NCBI RefSeq assembly: GCF_023897065.1
Contig: NZ_JAMHIV010000037.1
Coordinates: forward strand, 39,941-103,940
Direction: 5' to 3'
DNA length: 64,000 bases
Source of the DNA: Crossiella sp. SN42
GTDB taxonomy: Bacteria > Actinomycetota > Actinomycetes > Mycobacteriales > Pseudonocardiaceae
In this document: positions 17,489-24,471 of the stretch, piece by piece
How positions within the stretch are numbered: position 1 is the first letter of the stretch
Layout: each line of letters starts with the position of its first letter
The notes under the pieces: model-generated
What the model was told of the DNA's origin: nothing
Database searches by the model: none
The model's input: only the letters and a program-made list of their open reading frames with translations
Translations under genes and position numbers: made by a program

Positions 17489-18037
17489 GTGCTGAGCTCG
17501 CCGGTCTGGCGGGGTGTCGCGCCCTTCGCGTTCGCGGGGGGACTGTTGCTCGGCGGGGTGCTGAGCGCCTTCGGGGTGCTGCTGCTCGGCTCGGTGCTGC
17601 GTCCGCTGATGCCGCCGCTCCTGGTGTCCGGGCTGGTCTGCGCCTGGCTGGCGGTGTTGGTGGCGCGGGAGTTCGGGCTGTTGCGCTTTCCGTTGCCGCA
17701 GAACGCGCGGCTGGTGCCGGAGACGGTGTTCCGGCACGGCCCGGTGTTCGGCCCGCTGCAGTTCGGACTGGAGATGGGCACCGGCATGCGCACCTACGTG
17801 ACCAGCGGCCTGCCCTACGCGTTGCTGCCACTGGTCGCGTTCTTCGCCGGCCCGGGGCCCGCGCTGCTCGCGGGGCTGGCGTTCGGGTCCGGGCGGGCCG
17901 TGATGACCTTCGGGGTCCTGCGGCACGGTCCGCCCGGTACCTGGGACGCGGCCTGGTTGCGGCATTCCCGGCTGCTGGCCGCGCTGCTCTGCCTGGCCTT
18001 CGCGCTGGCTCAGGCCAGCGTGATCGTCGGTCCCTGA
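17489..18037 (+). CDS. multi-pass membrane protein of unknown function
   Basis: 182 residues from GTG 17489. About five hydrophobic segments are seen: VAPFAFAGGLLLGGVLSAFG, LLVSGLVCAWLAVLV, YALLPLVAFFAGPGPALLAG, LAGLAFGSGRAVM and LLAALLCLAFALAQ. A conserved-looking loop FGLEMGTGMRTYVTS sits between helices. It could fill the place of a MauE/CcdA-like partner to the CPLC protein, but no Cys pair is visible in the helices. It overlaps selD tail to tail by 28 bp. Confidence 0.6.
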   Translation: MLSSPVWRGVAPFAFAGGLLLGGVLSAFGVLLLGSVLRPLMPPLLVSGLVCAWLAVLVAREFGLLRFPLPQNARLVPETVFRHGPVFGPLQFGLEMGTGMRTYVTSGLPYALLPLVAFFAGPGPALLAGLAFGSGRAVMTFGVLRHGPPGTWDAAWLRHSRLLAALLCLAFALAQASVIVGP

Positions 18038-18981
18038 GCAGGCACCAGCTCGCCGATCACCGGCGCGCCGGGCACCTCGCCCGCGACCAGCAGGCCGCCG
18101 GAGGTCTGCGCGTCGGCCAGCAGCAGAGCGTCCACTTCGGACAGTCCGGCCAGCTCGGCGTGCGGGCGCACCCAGTCCAGGTTGCGCCGGGTGCCGCCGC
18201 TGACGAACCCGGCCTCGGCGGCGGCGCGCGCTCCGTCCAGGTAGGGCACCGCCTTCGGGTCCAGCACCGCGGTGACGCCGCTGGCGCGGGCCAGCTTGTG
18301 CAGGTGGCCGAGCAGGCCGAAGCCGGTCACGTCGGTGGCGCACCGGGCGCCCGCGGCCACCGCGGCCTCGGCGGCCCGGTCGTTCAGCGTGATCATGGTG
18401 GCGATGGCCTCCGGGAAGACCTCGCCGGTGCGCTTGTGCCGGGTGTTGAGCACCCCGGTGCCCAGTGGCTTGGTCAGCGACAGCGGCAGGCCGGGCCGCC
18501 CGGCGTCGTTGCGCAGCATGCGGTCCAGCTCGACCAGCCCGGTCACCGCGAGCCCGTACTTGGGGTCGGCGTCGTCGATGCTGTGCCCACCGCCGATCGG
18601 GCAACCGGCCCGCGTGGCGACCTCCGCGCCGCCGCGCAGCACCTCGGCGGCCAGCTCCATCGGCAGCAGCTCGCGCGGCCAGGCCAGCAGGTTCACCGCC
18701 AGCACCGGGCGGCCGCCCATCGCGTAGACGTCGGAGAGCGCGTTGGCCGCCGCGATCCGGCCCCAGTCCGCCGCGTCGTCCACCACCGGGGTGAAGAAGT
18801 CGGTGGTCAGCACCAGGCCCCGGGTGTCATCGAGCCTGCGCACCGCCGCGTCGTCGCCGTTCTCCGCGCCCACCACTAAGTCCGGTTGCGCACCGGTTAA
18901 ACCGGTCAGCAGCGGTTCAAGCTCGCCGGGCGGGATCTTGCAGGCGCAGCCGCCGCCGCGGGCGTACTCGGTGAGCCTCAC
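18010..18981 (-). CDS. selD: selenide, water dikinase
   Basis: 323 residues. The N-terminus carries GGCACK, so the catalytic position is Cys rather than selenocysteine. AENGDDAAV, TTDFFTPVVDD and GGHSIDDADPKYGLAVTGLV fit the AIR-synthase-like fold with its ATP/Mg sites. It makes selenophosphate from selenide and ATP for selenocysteine or selenouridine synthesis. No selA, selB, tRNA-Sec or mnmH is in the window, so the use is unknown here. GTG 18981 overlaps the MaoC stop (GTGA), giving a two-gene operon. Confidence 0.92.
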   Translation of the reverse strand: MRLTEYARGGGCACKIPPGELEPLLTGLTGAQPDLVVGAENGDDAAVRRLDDTRGLVLTTDFFTPVVDDAADWGRIAAANALSDVYAMGGRPVLAVNLLAWPRELLPMELAAEVLRGGAEVATRAGCPIGGGHSIDDADPKYGLAVTGLVELDRMLRNDAGRPGLPLSLTKPLGTGVLNTRHKRTGEVFPEAIATMITLNDRAAEAAVAAGARCATDVTGFGLLGHLHKLARASGVTAVLDPKAVPYLDGARAAAEAGFVSGGTRRNLDWVRPHAELAGLSEVDALLLADAQTSGGLLVAGEVPGAPVIGELVPAQGPTITLA

Positions 18982-19421
18982 GACCTGGTGCCGAACATGC
19001 CGGTGAAGGCGGCCCGCATGACCAGGTCCTCGCCGCGGTACAACCGGCCGATCATCTGCACCAAGCCGAGCCCCTCGCGGCTGGCCGACCGGCGCGCGGA
19101 GACCACCTCCAGCTCGCTGCGCAGCGTGTCACCGGGGAACACCGGCTTGGTCCAGGACAACTCGGTGAGGCCGGGCGAGCCCTGCGAGGTGGACCCGGCC
19201 AGCACGTGGTCCACGTAGGACCGCATCCACAGCGAGCCGGTGAACCAGCCGGAGGCGCACAGCCCGCCCAGCACCGAGGCCGCCCCCGCCGCCTCGTCCA
19301 GGTGGAAGGGCTGCGGGTCGAAGCGCTCGGCGAAGGCCAGCATCTCGTCCTTGTCGATCACGATCTGCCCGAGTGGGATGATCCGTCCGGGAGTGAGGTC
19401 CTCGTACGCGATGGCCACCAT
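18978..19421 (-). CDS. MaoC-like hot-dog dehydratase
   Basis: 147 residues with the hydratase signature FAERFDPQPFHLDEAAG (Asp and His of the active site) and GLCASGWFTGSLWMRSYV. PGLTELSWTKPVFPGDTLRS is also typical of MaoC proteins, which hydrate or dehydrate enoyl-CoA thioesters. It lies upstream of selD with a 4-bp overlap. The pairing has no obvious metabolic logic; the substrate is unknown. Confidence 0.88.
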   Translation of the reverse strand: MVAIAYEDLTPGRIIPLGQIVIDKDEMLAFAERFDPQPFHLDEAAGAASVLGGLCASGWFTGSLWMRSYVDHVLAGSTSQGSPGLTELSWTKPVFPGDTLRSELEVVSARRSASREGLGLVQMIGRLYRGEDLVMRAAFTGMFGTRS

Positions 19422-19519
19422 GTCAATGATCGTCGCACCGAATTCACCCGGAACGAGGGGAACCGGGTGGGGCGTTCGGCCGTCAAAGGGGTGACCTGCG
19501 TCCCACCCATGGAGGTCTC

Positions 19520-19951
19520 GTGCCGACCGACCACAAGGCCCAGGTGGCCGAACTGATCGCCGACTACCGGCGCAGCCGCGACCAGCTCGGCACCGTGCAG
19601 CGCGCCTTCCGCGAGGTCAGGGAGAGTGCCAGCAGCGAGGACGGCGTGGTCACGGTGACCGTCGGGCCGCGCGGCGCCCTGCTCGACCTGCGCATCACCG
19701 AGCAGGCCTACCAGCGCTACCGGGCCGCTGAGCTGGCCGCGCTGGTGCTGGAGGTGACCGCCGCGGCGGCTGAGCTGGCCGCGGCCAGCGCCCAGCGCGC
19801 GCTCGCCCCGCTGCTGCCCGCCGACGCCGATCCGCAGGCCGTGCTGGACGGCAGCGGCGACCTCACCACGGGGGAGCTGAACCTGCGGGCGCGGCAGGCC
19901 GATGAGGACTTCGAACAGCAGAACTGGCTGCGTGCGGGAGGCGAGCGGTGA
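19520..19951 (+). CDS. YbaB/EbfC-like protein of type VII toxin locus
   Basis: 143 residues from GTG 19520, preceded by GGAGG. The helix-strand pattern (YRRSRDQLGTVQRAFREVRE, then GVVTVTVGPRGALLDLRI) matches YbaB/EbfC-like proteins that often precede WXG100 genes in actinobacterial secretion-toxin loci. The C-terminal tail is acidic. The stop overlaps the next start (GTGA). Possibly a chaperone or secretion partner; DNA binding is not shown. Confidence 0.75.
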   Translation: MPTDHKAQVAELIADYRRSRDQLGTVQRAFREVRESASSEDGVVTVTVGPRGALLDLRITEQAYQRYRAAELAALVLEVTAAAAELAAASAQRALAPLLPADADPQAVLDGSGDLTTGELNLRARQADEDFEQQNWLRAGGER

Positions 19952-20256
19952 GCGGGTTCCGGACCGAACACGAGCGGCTCAGCCGGGCCGCCGGCGACTT
20001 CGACGACTACCGCGAGCGGGCCGACGCGATCGCCAAGGCGCTGACCGCGAAGCTGGCCGAGCTCGGCGAGTGCTGGGGCTCGGACGCGGTGGGCCGCAGC
20101 TTCGCCAGGACGCACGTGCCAGGGGCGACCAAGACCCAGCAGCGGCTCGGCGAGCTGCCCGGCGAGCTGGCCGAGGTCGGCGGCAAGTTCGCCAGGACCG
20201 CCGAGGAGTACCGGAGCACCGAGCAGGACAACGAGCTGGGGCTGCGCCGGAGCTGA
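19948..20256 (+). CDS. WXG100-like type VII secretion protein
   Basis: 102 residues, predicted as a helical hairpin: RLSRAAGDFDDYRERADAIA, a turn at GECWGSDAVGRSF carrying W-G, then a second helix (LPGELAEVGGKFARTAEEYR). This is the size and layout of WXG100/EspC-like substrates of type VII secretion. It is coupled to the YbaB-like gene and followed after 37 bp by the toxin gene, so it is probably co-secreted with the toxin or pairs with its N-terminus. No EccC ATPase is present in the window. Confidence 0.82.
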   Translation: MSGFRTEHERLSRAAGDFDDYRERADAIAKALTAKLAELGECWGSDAVGRSFARTHVPGATKTQQRLGELPGELAEVGGKFARTAEEYRSTEQDNELGLRRS

Positions 20257-20293
20257 CGGGCTTGGCGAGTCGGGGAAGTCGGGGAGAGGACGT

Positions 20294-22495
20294 ATGGGTA
20301 TCGAACTGCCGCCGGAACTGGCGCAGATCGCCACCGCGCTGAACGTGCGCTGGCCACAGGCCGACGAGGACAAGATGCGCGAGGCGGCCAAGGCGTGGCG
20401 CACCGCCGGTGACGGGGTCACCCGGCTGTCCACCGAGACCGACGCGGTCGCCCAGCACGCGCTGACCGGTGCGAAGGGCCGCGCGGCCGACGGCGCCCGG
20501 CGGCAGTGGAACGGGTTCGTGGCCGCCGACGACGGCCGGATGCCGTTGACCGCCAAGGGTTGCCTGGAGGCGGCGCAGCGGCTGGAGCACGCGGCCGGCC
20601 AGATCGAGGCGACCAAGTCCAAGATCGTCGCCGAGCTGGTGAAGCTGGCCAAGCAGGAGGACGTGGCCCAGCTGCTCGCGGAGGAGGGCGGCCGGGAGGC
20701 GCTGGCCTCGCGCAGCTCGCTGGCGGCCGGCGTGCTGGCCAACCTGACCCAGCTGACCGACGCGCTGGAGACCGCGGTGCGCAGCACCAGCGGGATCTCG
20801 GTGGACAACGACGTGCACCCGGTCACCGGGCCCGGCGCGGTCGACCCCGGCACCGGCTACCCGATCGACCCGGCCACCGGCATGCCGATGGACCCGAAGA
20901 CCGGCCGCCTGATCGACCCGGACACCGGCAACCTGGTCGGCCAGGCCGGTAACTACATGCGCGACCCGCAGACCGGGCAGCTCATCGACCTGCGCACCAA
21001 CCAGCCGGTGGACGCAGGCACGCTGCCGCAGTACGACCCGGTCACCGGCGAGCCCATCGGCGGCGCGGGCGCTCCTTCCGGCGCGCCCGGCACCCAGCCG
21101 ACGCTGCCACCGGCCGCCGCGCCCGGCACCCAGCCCGCGCTGCCACCGGACCCCCGCCAGCCGGAGCCGCCGGGCAGGGCAGGGGACCACCCGGGGCCGT
21201 CCTTCGGTCCGCAGCCGGGCCACAACGCGCCGCCGCCGTACTACCACGACCCATCTCCGCAGACCGGTCCGATCGAGCTGCCCCGGCACCAGCCCGCGCC
21301 GCCCCCGCCGGTCTACTACGACCCCACCCCGACCCCGCCGATGCGCCAGGGACCGGGCCCGAACGAGGTCCGGCTGTCCTTCGCGGGCGCGCCCGAGCCG
21401 GTCGCCGGTCCGCCAGCGGCCCCGCCGCCGGTCGCGCCGCCACCGGCCGCGCCGCCGCCCAGCTTCCAGCAGTTCGGCCCCGGCCAGCCGGGCACGCCGT
21501 TCGCACCGCCGCCCGCCGCACCCCCGCCCGCCGCGCCGCCCGCGGCCCCGCCGGTCGCCGCACCCGGCCACGCCGCGGCCGCCGCCCCGCACGCGCCCGC
21601 GGGCGCGGCCGCCGCCGCCGGTGGCGCGGCCGGGGTCGCCCCGGTGCCGGTGCACGGCGGCCGGGGCGGTGTCGGCATGGACGCCGGGTTCGGCCCGAAC
21701 AAGGACTGGCGCGGGGTCCGCCCCGGCGCCGGCTACCTGGAGATGGCGCCGGGAGTCGCGCCGGTGGTCGAGCCGGACCGCCCGGTGGCGCCGGCCAAGC
21801 TGTCGCTGCCCACCCGCAAGGACGACGAGCTGGCGCTGTTCCTGGTGCACCTGTTCCCGCTGGGGCACATGCCGAGGCCGACCAACCGCCCGGCCCGCCA
21901 GCTGCCCCGCCCGCGCGCCGAGCTGGACTACGCGGCCGGACTGCGCTTCCCGCCGCACGACCACCCCCGCTCCGAGCTGATCACCGGCTACCCGGTGGCC
22001 CCGGTGCCGCGCACCCCCGGCCTGGCCCCCGACCACCCGGCCGTGCTCGCCCTGGTCCCGGACTACGACCCGCTCGGCGGCCAGCACGAACGCGAGTGGG
22101 ACCGCCGGTTCCTGGCCCGCCCGGCCACGCCGGAGCGCGCCGCCGAGTACGCCTGGCCGCCTGCCGAGCTGTGCCCGGAGGGCGGGGTCGACCCGGACGG
22201 CGCGGAGCCGATCGTGCTCTCCGTCGGTTCGATGCTGGACCGCTTCGGTCCCAGGGACGGCCGGGTGTTCGCGGTGGACGGCACCCCGTTCGCCGAGCGC
22301 GGCCTGCCCCCGGAGCTGATCGGCCACGGCTACCACCGGTTCCGGGTGGCCCGCGAGCTGCCGGTGTGGCGCACGGTGGCCGCGCCGTGGTTCGGTCAGG
22401 CGGGCGGCGGCATCCGGTTCCGCACCACGCACGCCGCCGCCGAGCTTGTTGCCCTGGGTTTCCTGGTCGAAGTGGGAGAGGACACGAACGCGTGA
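20294..22495 (+). CDS. polymorphic toxin with C-terminal TNT (NAD+ glycohydrolase) domain
   Basis: 733 residues. Residues 1-170 are helical and WXG-like (ARRQWNGFVAADDGRMP). Residues about 183-240 hold tandem units of the form DPxTGxxxD (PIDPATGMPMDPKTGRLID). Residues about 240-450 are Pro/Ala-rich. The last 105 residues match the tuberculosis necrotizing toxin domain: LDRFGPRDGRVFAVDGTPF, LPPELIGHGYHRFRV and APWFGQAGGG. TNT domains hydrolyse NAD(P)+. The layout is that of CpnT-like type VII toxins. The stop overlaps the immunity candidate (GTGA). Confidence 0.9.
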   Translation: MGIELPPELAQIATALNVRWPQADEDKMREAAKAWRTAGDGVTRLSTETDAVAQHALTGAKGRAADGARRQWNGFVAADDGRMPLTAKGCLEAAQRLEHAAGQIEATKSKIVAELVKLAKQEDVAQLLAEEGGREALASRSSLAAGVLANLTQLTDALETAVRSTSGISVDNDVHPVTGPGAVDPGTGYPIDPATGMPMDPKTGRLIDPDTGNLVGQAGNYMRDPQTGQLIDLRTNQPVDAGTLPQYDPVTGEPIGGAGAPSGAPGTQPTLPPAAAPGTQPALPPDPRQPEPPGRAGDHPGPSFGPQPGHNAPPPYYHDPSPQTGPIELPRHQPAPPPPVYYDPTPTPPMRQGPGPNEVRLSFAGAPEPVAGPPAAPPPVAPPPAAPPPSFQQFGPGQPGTPFAPPPAAPPPAAPPAAPPVAAPGHAAAAAPHAPAGAAAAAGGAAGVAPVPVHGGRGGVGMDAGFGPNKDWRGVRPGAGYLEMAPGVAPVVEPDRPVAPAKLSLPTRKDDELALFLVHLFPLGHMPRPTNRPARQLPRPRAELDYAAGLRFPPHDHPRSELITGYPVAPVPRTPGLAPDHPAVLALVPDYDPLGGQHEREWDRRFLARPATPERAAEYAWPPAELCPEGGVDPDGAEPIVLSVGSMLDRFGPRDGRVFAVDGTPFAERGLPPELIGHGYHRFRVARELPVWRTVAAPWFGQAGGGIRFRTTHAAAELVALGFLVEVGEDTNA

Positions 22496-22773
22496 ACGCG
22501 GAGTCGATCGGTGAGTGGCTGCGCGCGCTGGGGGTGCCGCCGCAGGTGGTGTCCATCGGCGCGGAGGCCGACAACGCGTGGTGCCTGCTGCGCGACGAGG
22601 TCGCCGACGAGGAGGGCCAGTTCGGCTGGGAGGTCTTCTGGCGCGAACAGGGCAACCGGTACGACTGGGCCAGGTTCTCCAACGAACAGGTGGCCTGTTT
22701 CTACCTGTTTGGGCGACTGACCTGGGCGCAGGTCAGCCGGGGCGCGCTCGGGGTCATGCAGCAGGTGCCGTGA
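22492..22773 (+). CDS. putative immunity protein for the TNT toxin
   Basis: 93 residues, small, acidic and soluble. It starts with WLRALGVPPQVVSIGAEADN and holds EVFWREQGNRYDWARF and ACFYLFGRLTWAQV. Its coupling (GTGA) to the toxin's stop and its small size are the usual signs of a cognate immunity protein. Small immunity factors next to TNT toxins are known in actinobacteria (IFT in M. tuberculosis); I could not confirm sequence homology. Its stop codon is already part of a 176-bp repeat. Confidence 0.7.
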   Translation: MNAESIGEWLRALGVPPQVVSIGAEADNAWCLLRDEVADEEGQFGWEVFWREQGNRYDWARFSNEQVACFYLFGRLTWAQVSRGALGVMQQVP

Positions 22774-22946
22774 CATTGGCGTGCTCCGCACGCGGGATTT
22801 TTCGCTCTTGAGTCGCCTCGTCGTGCATCCGCCGCACGCGAAGCAAGCTTCGGATGCGTCGGACGCACGACAAGGCGACGCGAAAAATCAACCCCACCGC
22901 CAGTGAAGAGCCCGCCGTGTCGCTGGCGCGCCACGCCTCTTTCGCG
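22771..22946 (+). repeat. 176-bp dispersed palindromic repeat, copy A
   Basis: About 95% identical by hand alignment (168 of 176) to the reverse complement of 51571-51746. The core is a 32-bp imperfect hairpin, arms 22812-22843 and 22848-22879, with 27 of 32 pairs and a 4-nt loop. It fills the gap between the convergent immunity and hisN genes and starts within the immunity stop codon. No ORF of its own; a REP/MITE-like element or a bidirectional terminator. Confidence 0.8.
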
Positions 22947-22978
22947 GAAGGTGGCTCCGAGTCGTCAGCGAGCCACCG

Positions 22979-23764
22979 TCAGTGCGCGAGCTGGTCCAGC
23001 GCGAGCTGGTGCAGCAGCCCGTTGCTGGTCAGCACGCTGCCGCCGGTGTAGTCGGGCTTGCCGGACAGGTCGGTGAACCGGCCGCCGGCCTCCTCCACCA
23101 GCACCTGCGCCGCGGCCACGTCCCACGGGTTCACGATGGCCTCCGCGGCCAGGTCGATCACGCCCTCGGCGACCAGGCAGTGCTGCCAGAAGTCGCCGAA
23201 GGCCCGGCTCTCCCAGCAGGCGTCGACCAGCCGCAGGTAGGCCTCCCTGGAGTGGTGCTCGACCCAGGAACCCAGGTGGGTGGTGGACAGGTAGGCGTCA
23301 GCCAGCTCGCGCACGCCGGAGACGGCCAGTCGCTGCGGTTCGCCACCGGTGGGCGCGGCCCAGGCCCCGGCCTCGCGGGCGGCCCACCAGCGGCGGTGCA
23401 GGGCCGGGGCGCTGATCACGCCGACCACCGGGCGGCCGTCCTCGACCAGGGCGATCAGGGTGGCGTAGGCGGGCACGCCGCGCAGGAAGTTCTTGGTGCC
23501 GTCGATCGGGTCGAGCACCCAGACCCGCCCGGCGCCGGTGTCCGTGCCGCCGCGCTCCTCCCCGGCGACCTCGTCACCCGGGCGTTCGGTGGTGAGCACG
23601 GCCCGGATGGCGTCCTCGACGGCCAGGTCGGCGTCGGTGACCGGGGTCCGGTCGGGTTTGCGTTCCACGGCCAGGTCACGGGCGCGGAAGCGGTCCAGGG
23701 TGATCGAGTCGGCGGTGTCGGCCAGGCGCAGCGCGAGATCAAGATCCGCGGAATACGTGGTCAC
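22979..23764 (-). CDS. hisN: histidinol-phosphatase, inositol monophosphatase family
   Basis: 261 residues from GTG 23764. Metal-binding motifs of the inositol monophosphatase fold are present: GEERGG, WVLDPIDGTKNFLRG and IVNPWDVAAAQVLVEEAGG. Overall similarity is to actinobacterial HisN, which removes phosphate from histidinol-phosphate. No other his genes are near, so a related sugar phosphate is possible. It shares a palindromic -10 region with the divergent response regulator. Confidence 0.82.
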   Translation of the reverse strand: MTTYSADLDLALRLADTADSITLDRFRARDLAVERKPDRTPVTDADLAVEDAIRAVLTTERPGDEVAGEERGGTDTGAGRVWVLDPIDGTKNFLRGVPAYATLIALVEDGRPVVGVISAPALHRRWWAAREAGAWAAPTGGEPQRLAVSGVRELADAYLSTTHLGSWVEHHSREAYLRLVDACWESRAFGDFWQHCLVAEGVIDLAAEAIVNPWDVAAAQVLVEEAGGRFTDLSGKPDYTGGSVLTSNGLLHQLALDQLAH

Positions 23765-23771
23765 GCCGATG

Positions 23772-23781
23772 AGCCTAGGCT
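23772..23781. promoter_or_regulatory. shared palindromic bidirectional -10, AGCCTAGGCT
   Basis: On the plus strand TAGGCT (23776-23781) lies 6 nt before GTG 23788. On the minus strand the other half reads TAGGCT 7 nt before GTG 23764. Both divergent genes would be leaderless and use overlapping -10 elements in opposite directions. Confidence 0.55.
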
Positions 23782-23787
23782 GGTGCC

Positions 23788-24462
23788 GTGAGTGTGGTGC
23801 TGCTGGCTGAGGACGACCCCGCCATCGCCGAACCGTTGTCCCGCGCCTTACAGCGCGAGGGCTACTCGGTGCACGTGGTCGCCGACGGCGTCAGCGCGCT
23901 GGAGGCGGCCAGCAACGGCGAGGTCGACCTGTTGGTGCTGGACCTGGGCCTGCCCCGGCTGGACGGGCTTGAGGTCTGCCGCAGGCTGCGCGCGAACGGG
24001 CGGGGCATCCCGGTGCTCATGCTCACCGCCCGCGCCGACGAGGTCGACTTCGTGGTGGGCCTGGACGCCGGGGCTGACGACTACGTGGCCAAGCCGTTCC
24101 GCCTGGCCGAGCTGATGGCCCGGATCAGGGCCCTGCTGCGCCGGCGCTCGCCGGGCACGCTGGAGGCCAGCGGGGTGCGGCTGGACCTGGCCGCCCGCCG
24201 GGTGCTGGTCGACGGCCAGGAGGTGACCCTGGCGAACAAGGAGTTCGAGCTGCTGCGGGTGCTGATGCAGCGCGCGGGCCAGGTGGTGAGCAGGGACGAC
24301 ATCCTGGAAGAGGTCTGGAACGACCCCGAGCTGCGCGGCAGCAAGACCCTGGACATGCACATCTCCTGGCTGCGCCGCAAGATCGGGGACACCCAGGGTG
24401 GCAACACCGAGCGCCGGATCGCCACCGTGCGTGGCGTCGGGTTCCGGTTCAACAGCGACTAG
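23788..24462 (+). CDS. OmpR/PhoB-type response regulator
   Basis: 224 residues. Receiver domain: acidic pocket in LLAEDDPAIAEP, phospho-acceptor Asp in VLDLGLPRLDGLEVC, then MLTARADEVDFVVGLDAGAD and the Lys in YVAKPF. The C-terminal winged helix (about residues 125-222) has GQEVTLANKEFELLRVLMQ and SWLRRKIGD. It is the partner of the histidine kinase 9 bp downstream. The stimulus is unknown. Confidence 0.95.
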   Translation: MSVVLLAEDDPAIAEPLSRALQREGYSVHVVADGVSALEAASNGEVDLLVLDLGLPRLDGLEVCRRLRANGRGIPVLMLTARADEVDFVVGLDAGADDYVAKPFRLAELMARIRALLRRRSPGTLEASGVRLDLAARRVLVDGQEVTLANKEFELLRVLMQRAGQVVSRDDILEEVWNDPELRGSKTLDMHISWLRRKIGDTQGGNTERRIATVRGVGFRFNSD

Positions 24463-24471
24463 GCGGGAAGG

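Noticed and set aside
12541..18037. Secondary-metabolite gene cluster under the LAL regulator
   Set aside because: No PKS, NRPS, terpene synthase, RiPP precursor or tailoring enzymes are visible; the neighbours are an unknown envelope cluster and housekeeping genes.
18010..18981. Selenocysteine-containing SelD
   Set aside because: The catalytic position is encoded as a Cys codon in GGCACK, with no in-frame UGA.
19520..22495. Complete type VII secretion system
   Set aside because: Only substrates and accessory proteins are present. No EccC, EccB, EccD, EccE or MycP gene is seen in the window.
22771..22946. Insertion sequence or CRISPR repeat
   Set aside because: No transposase ORF, and only two distant inverted copies without regular spacing.
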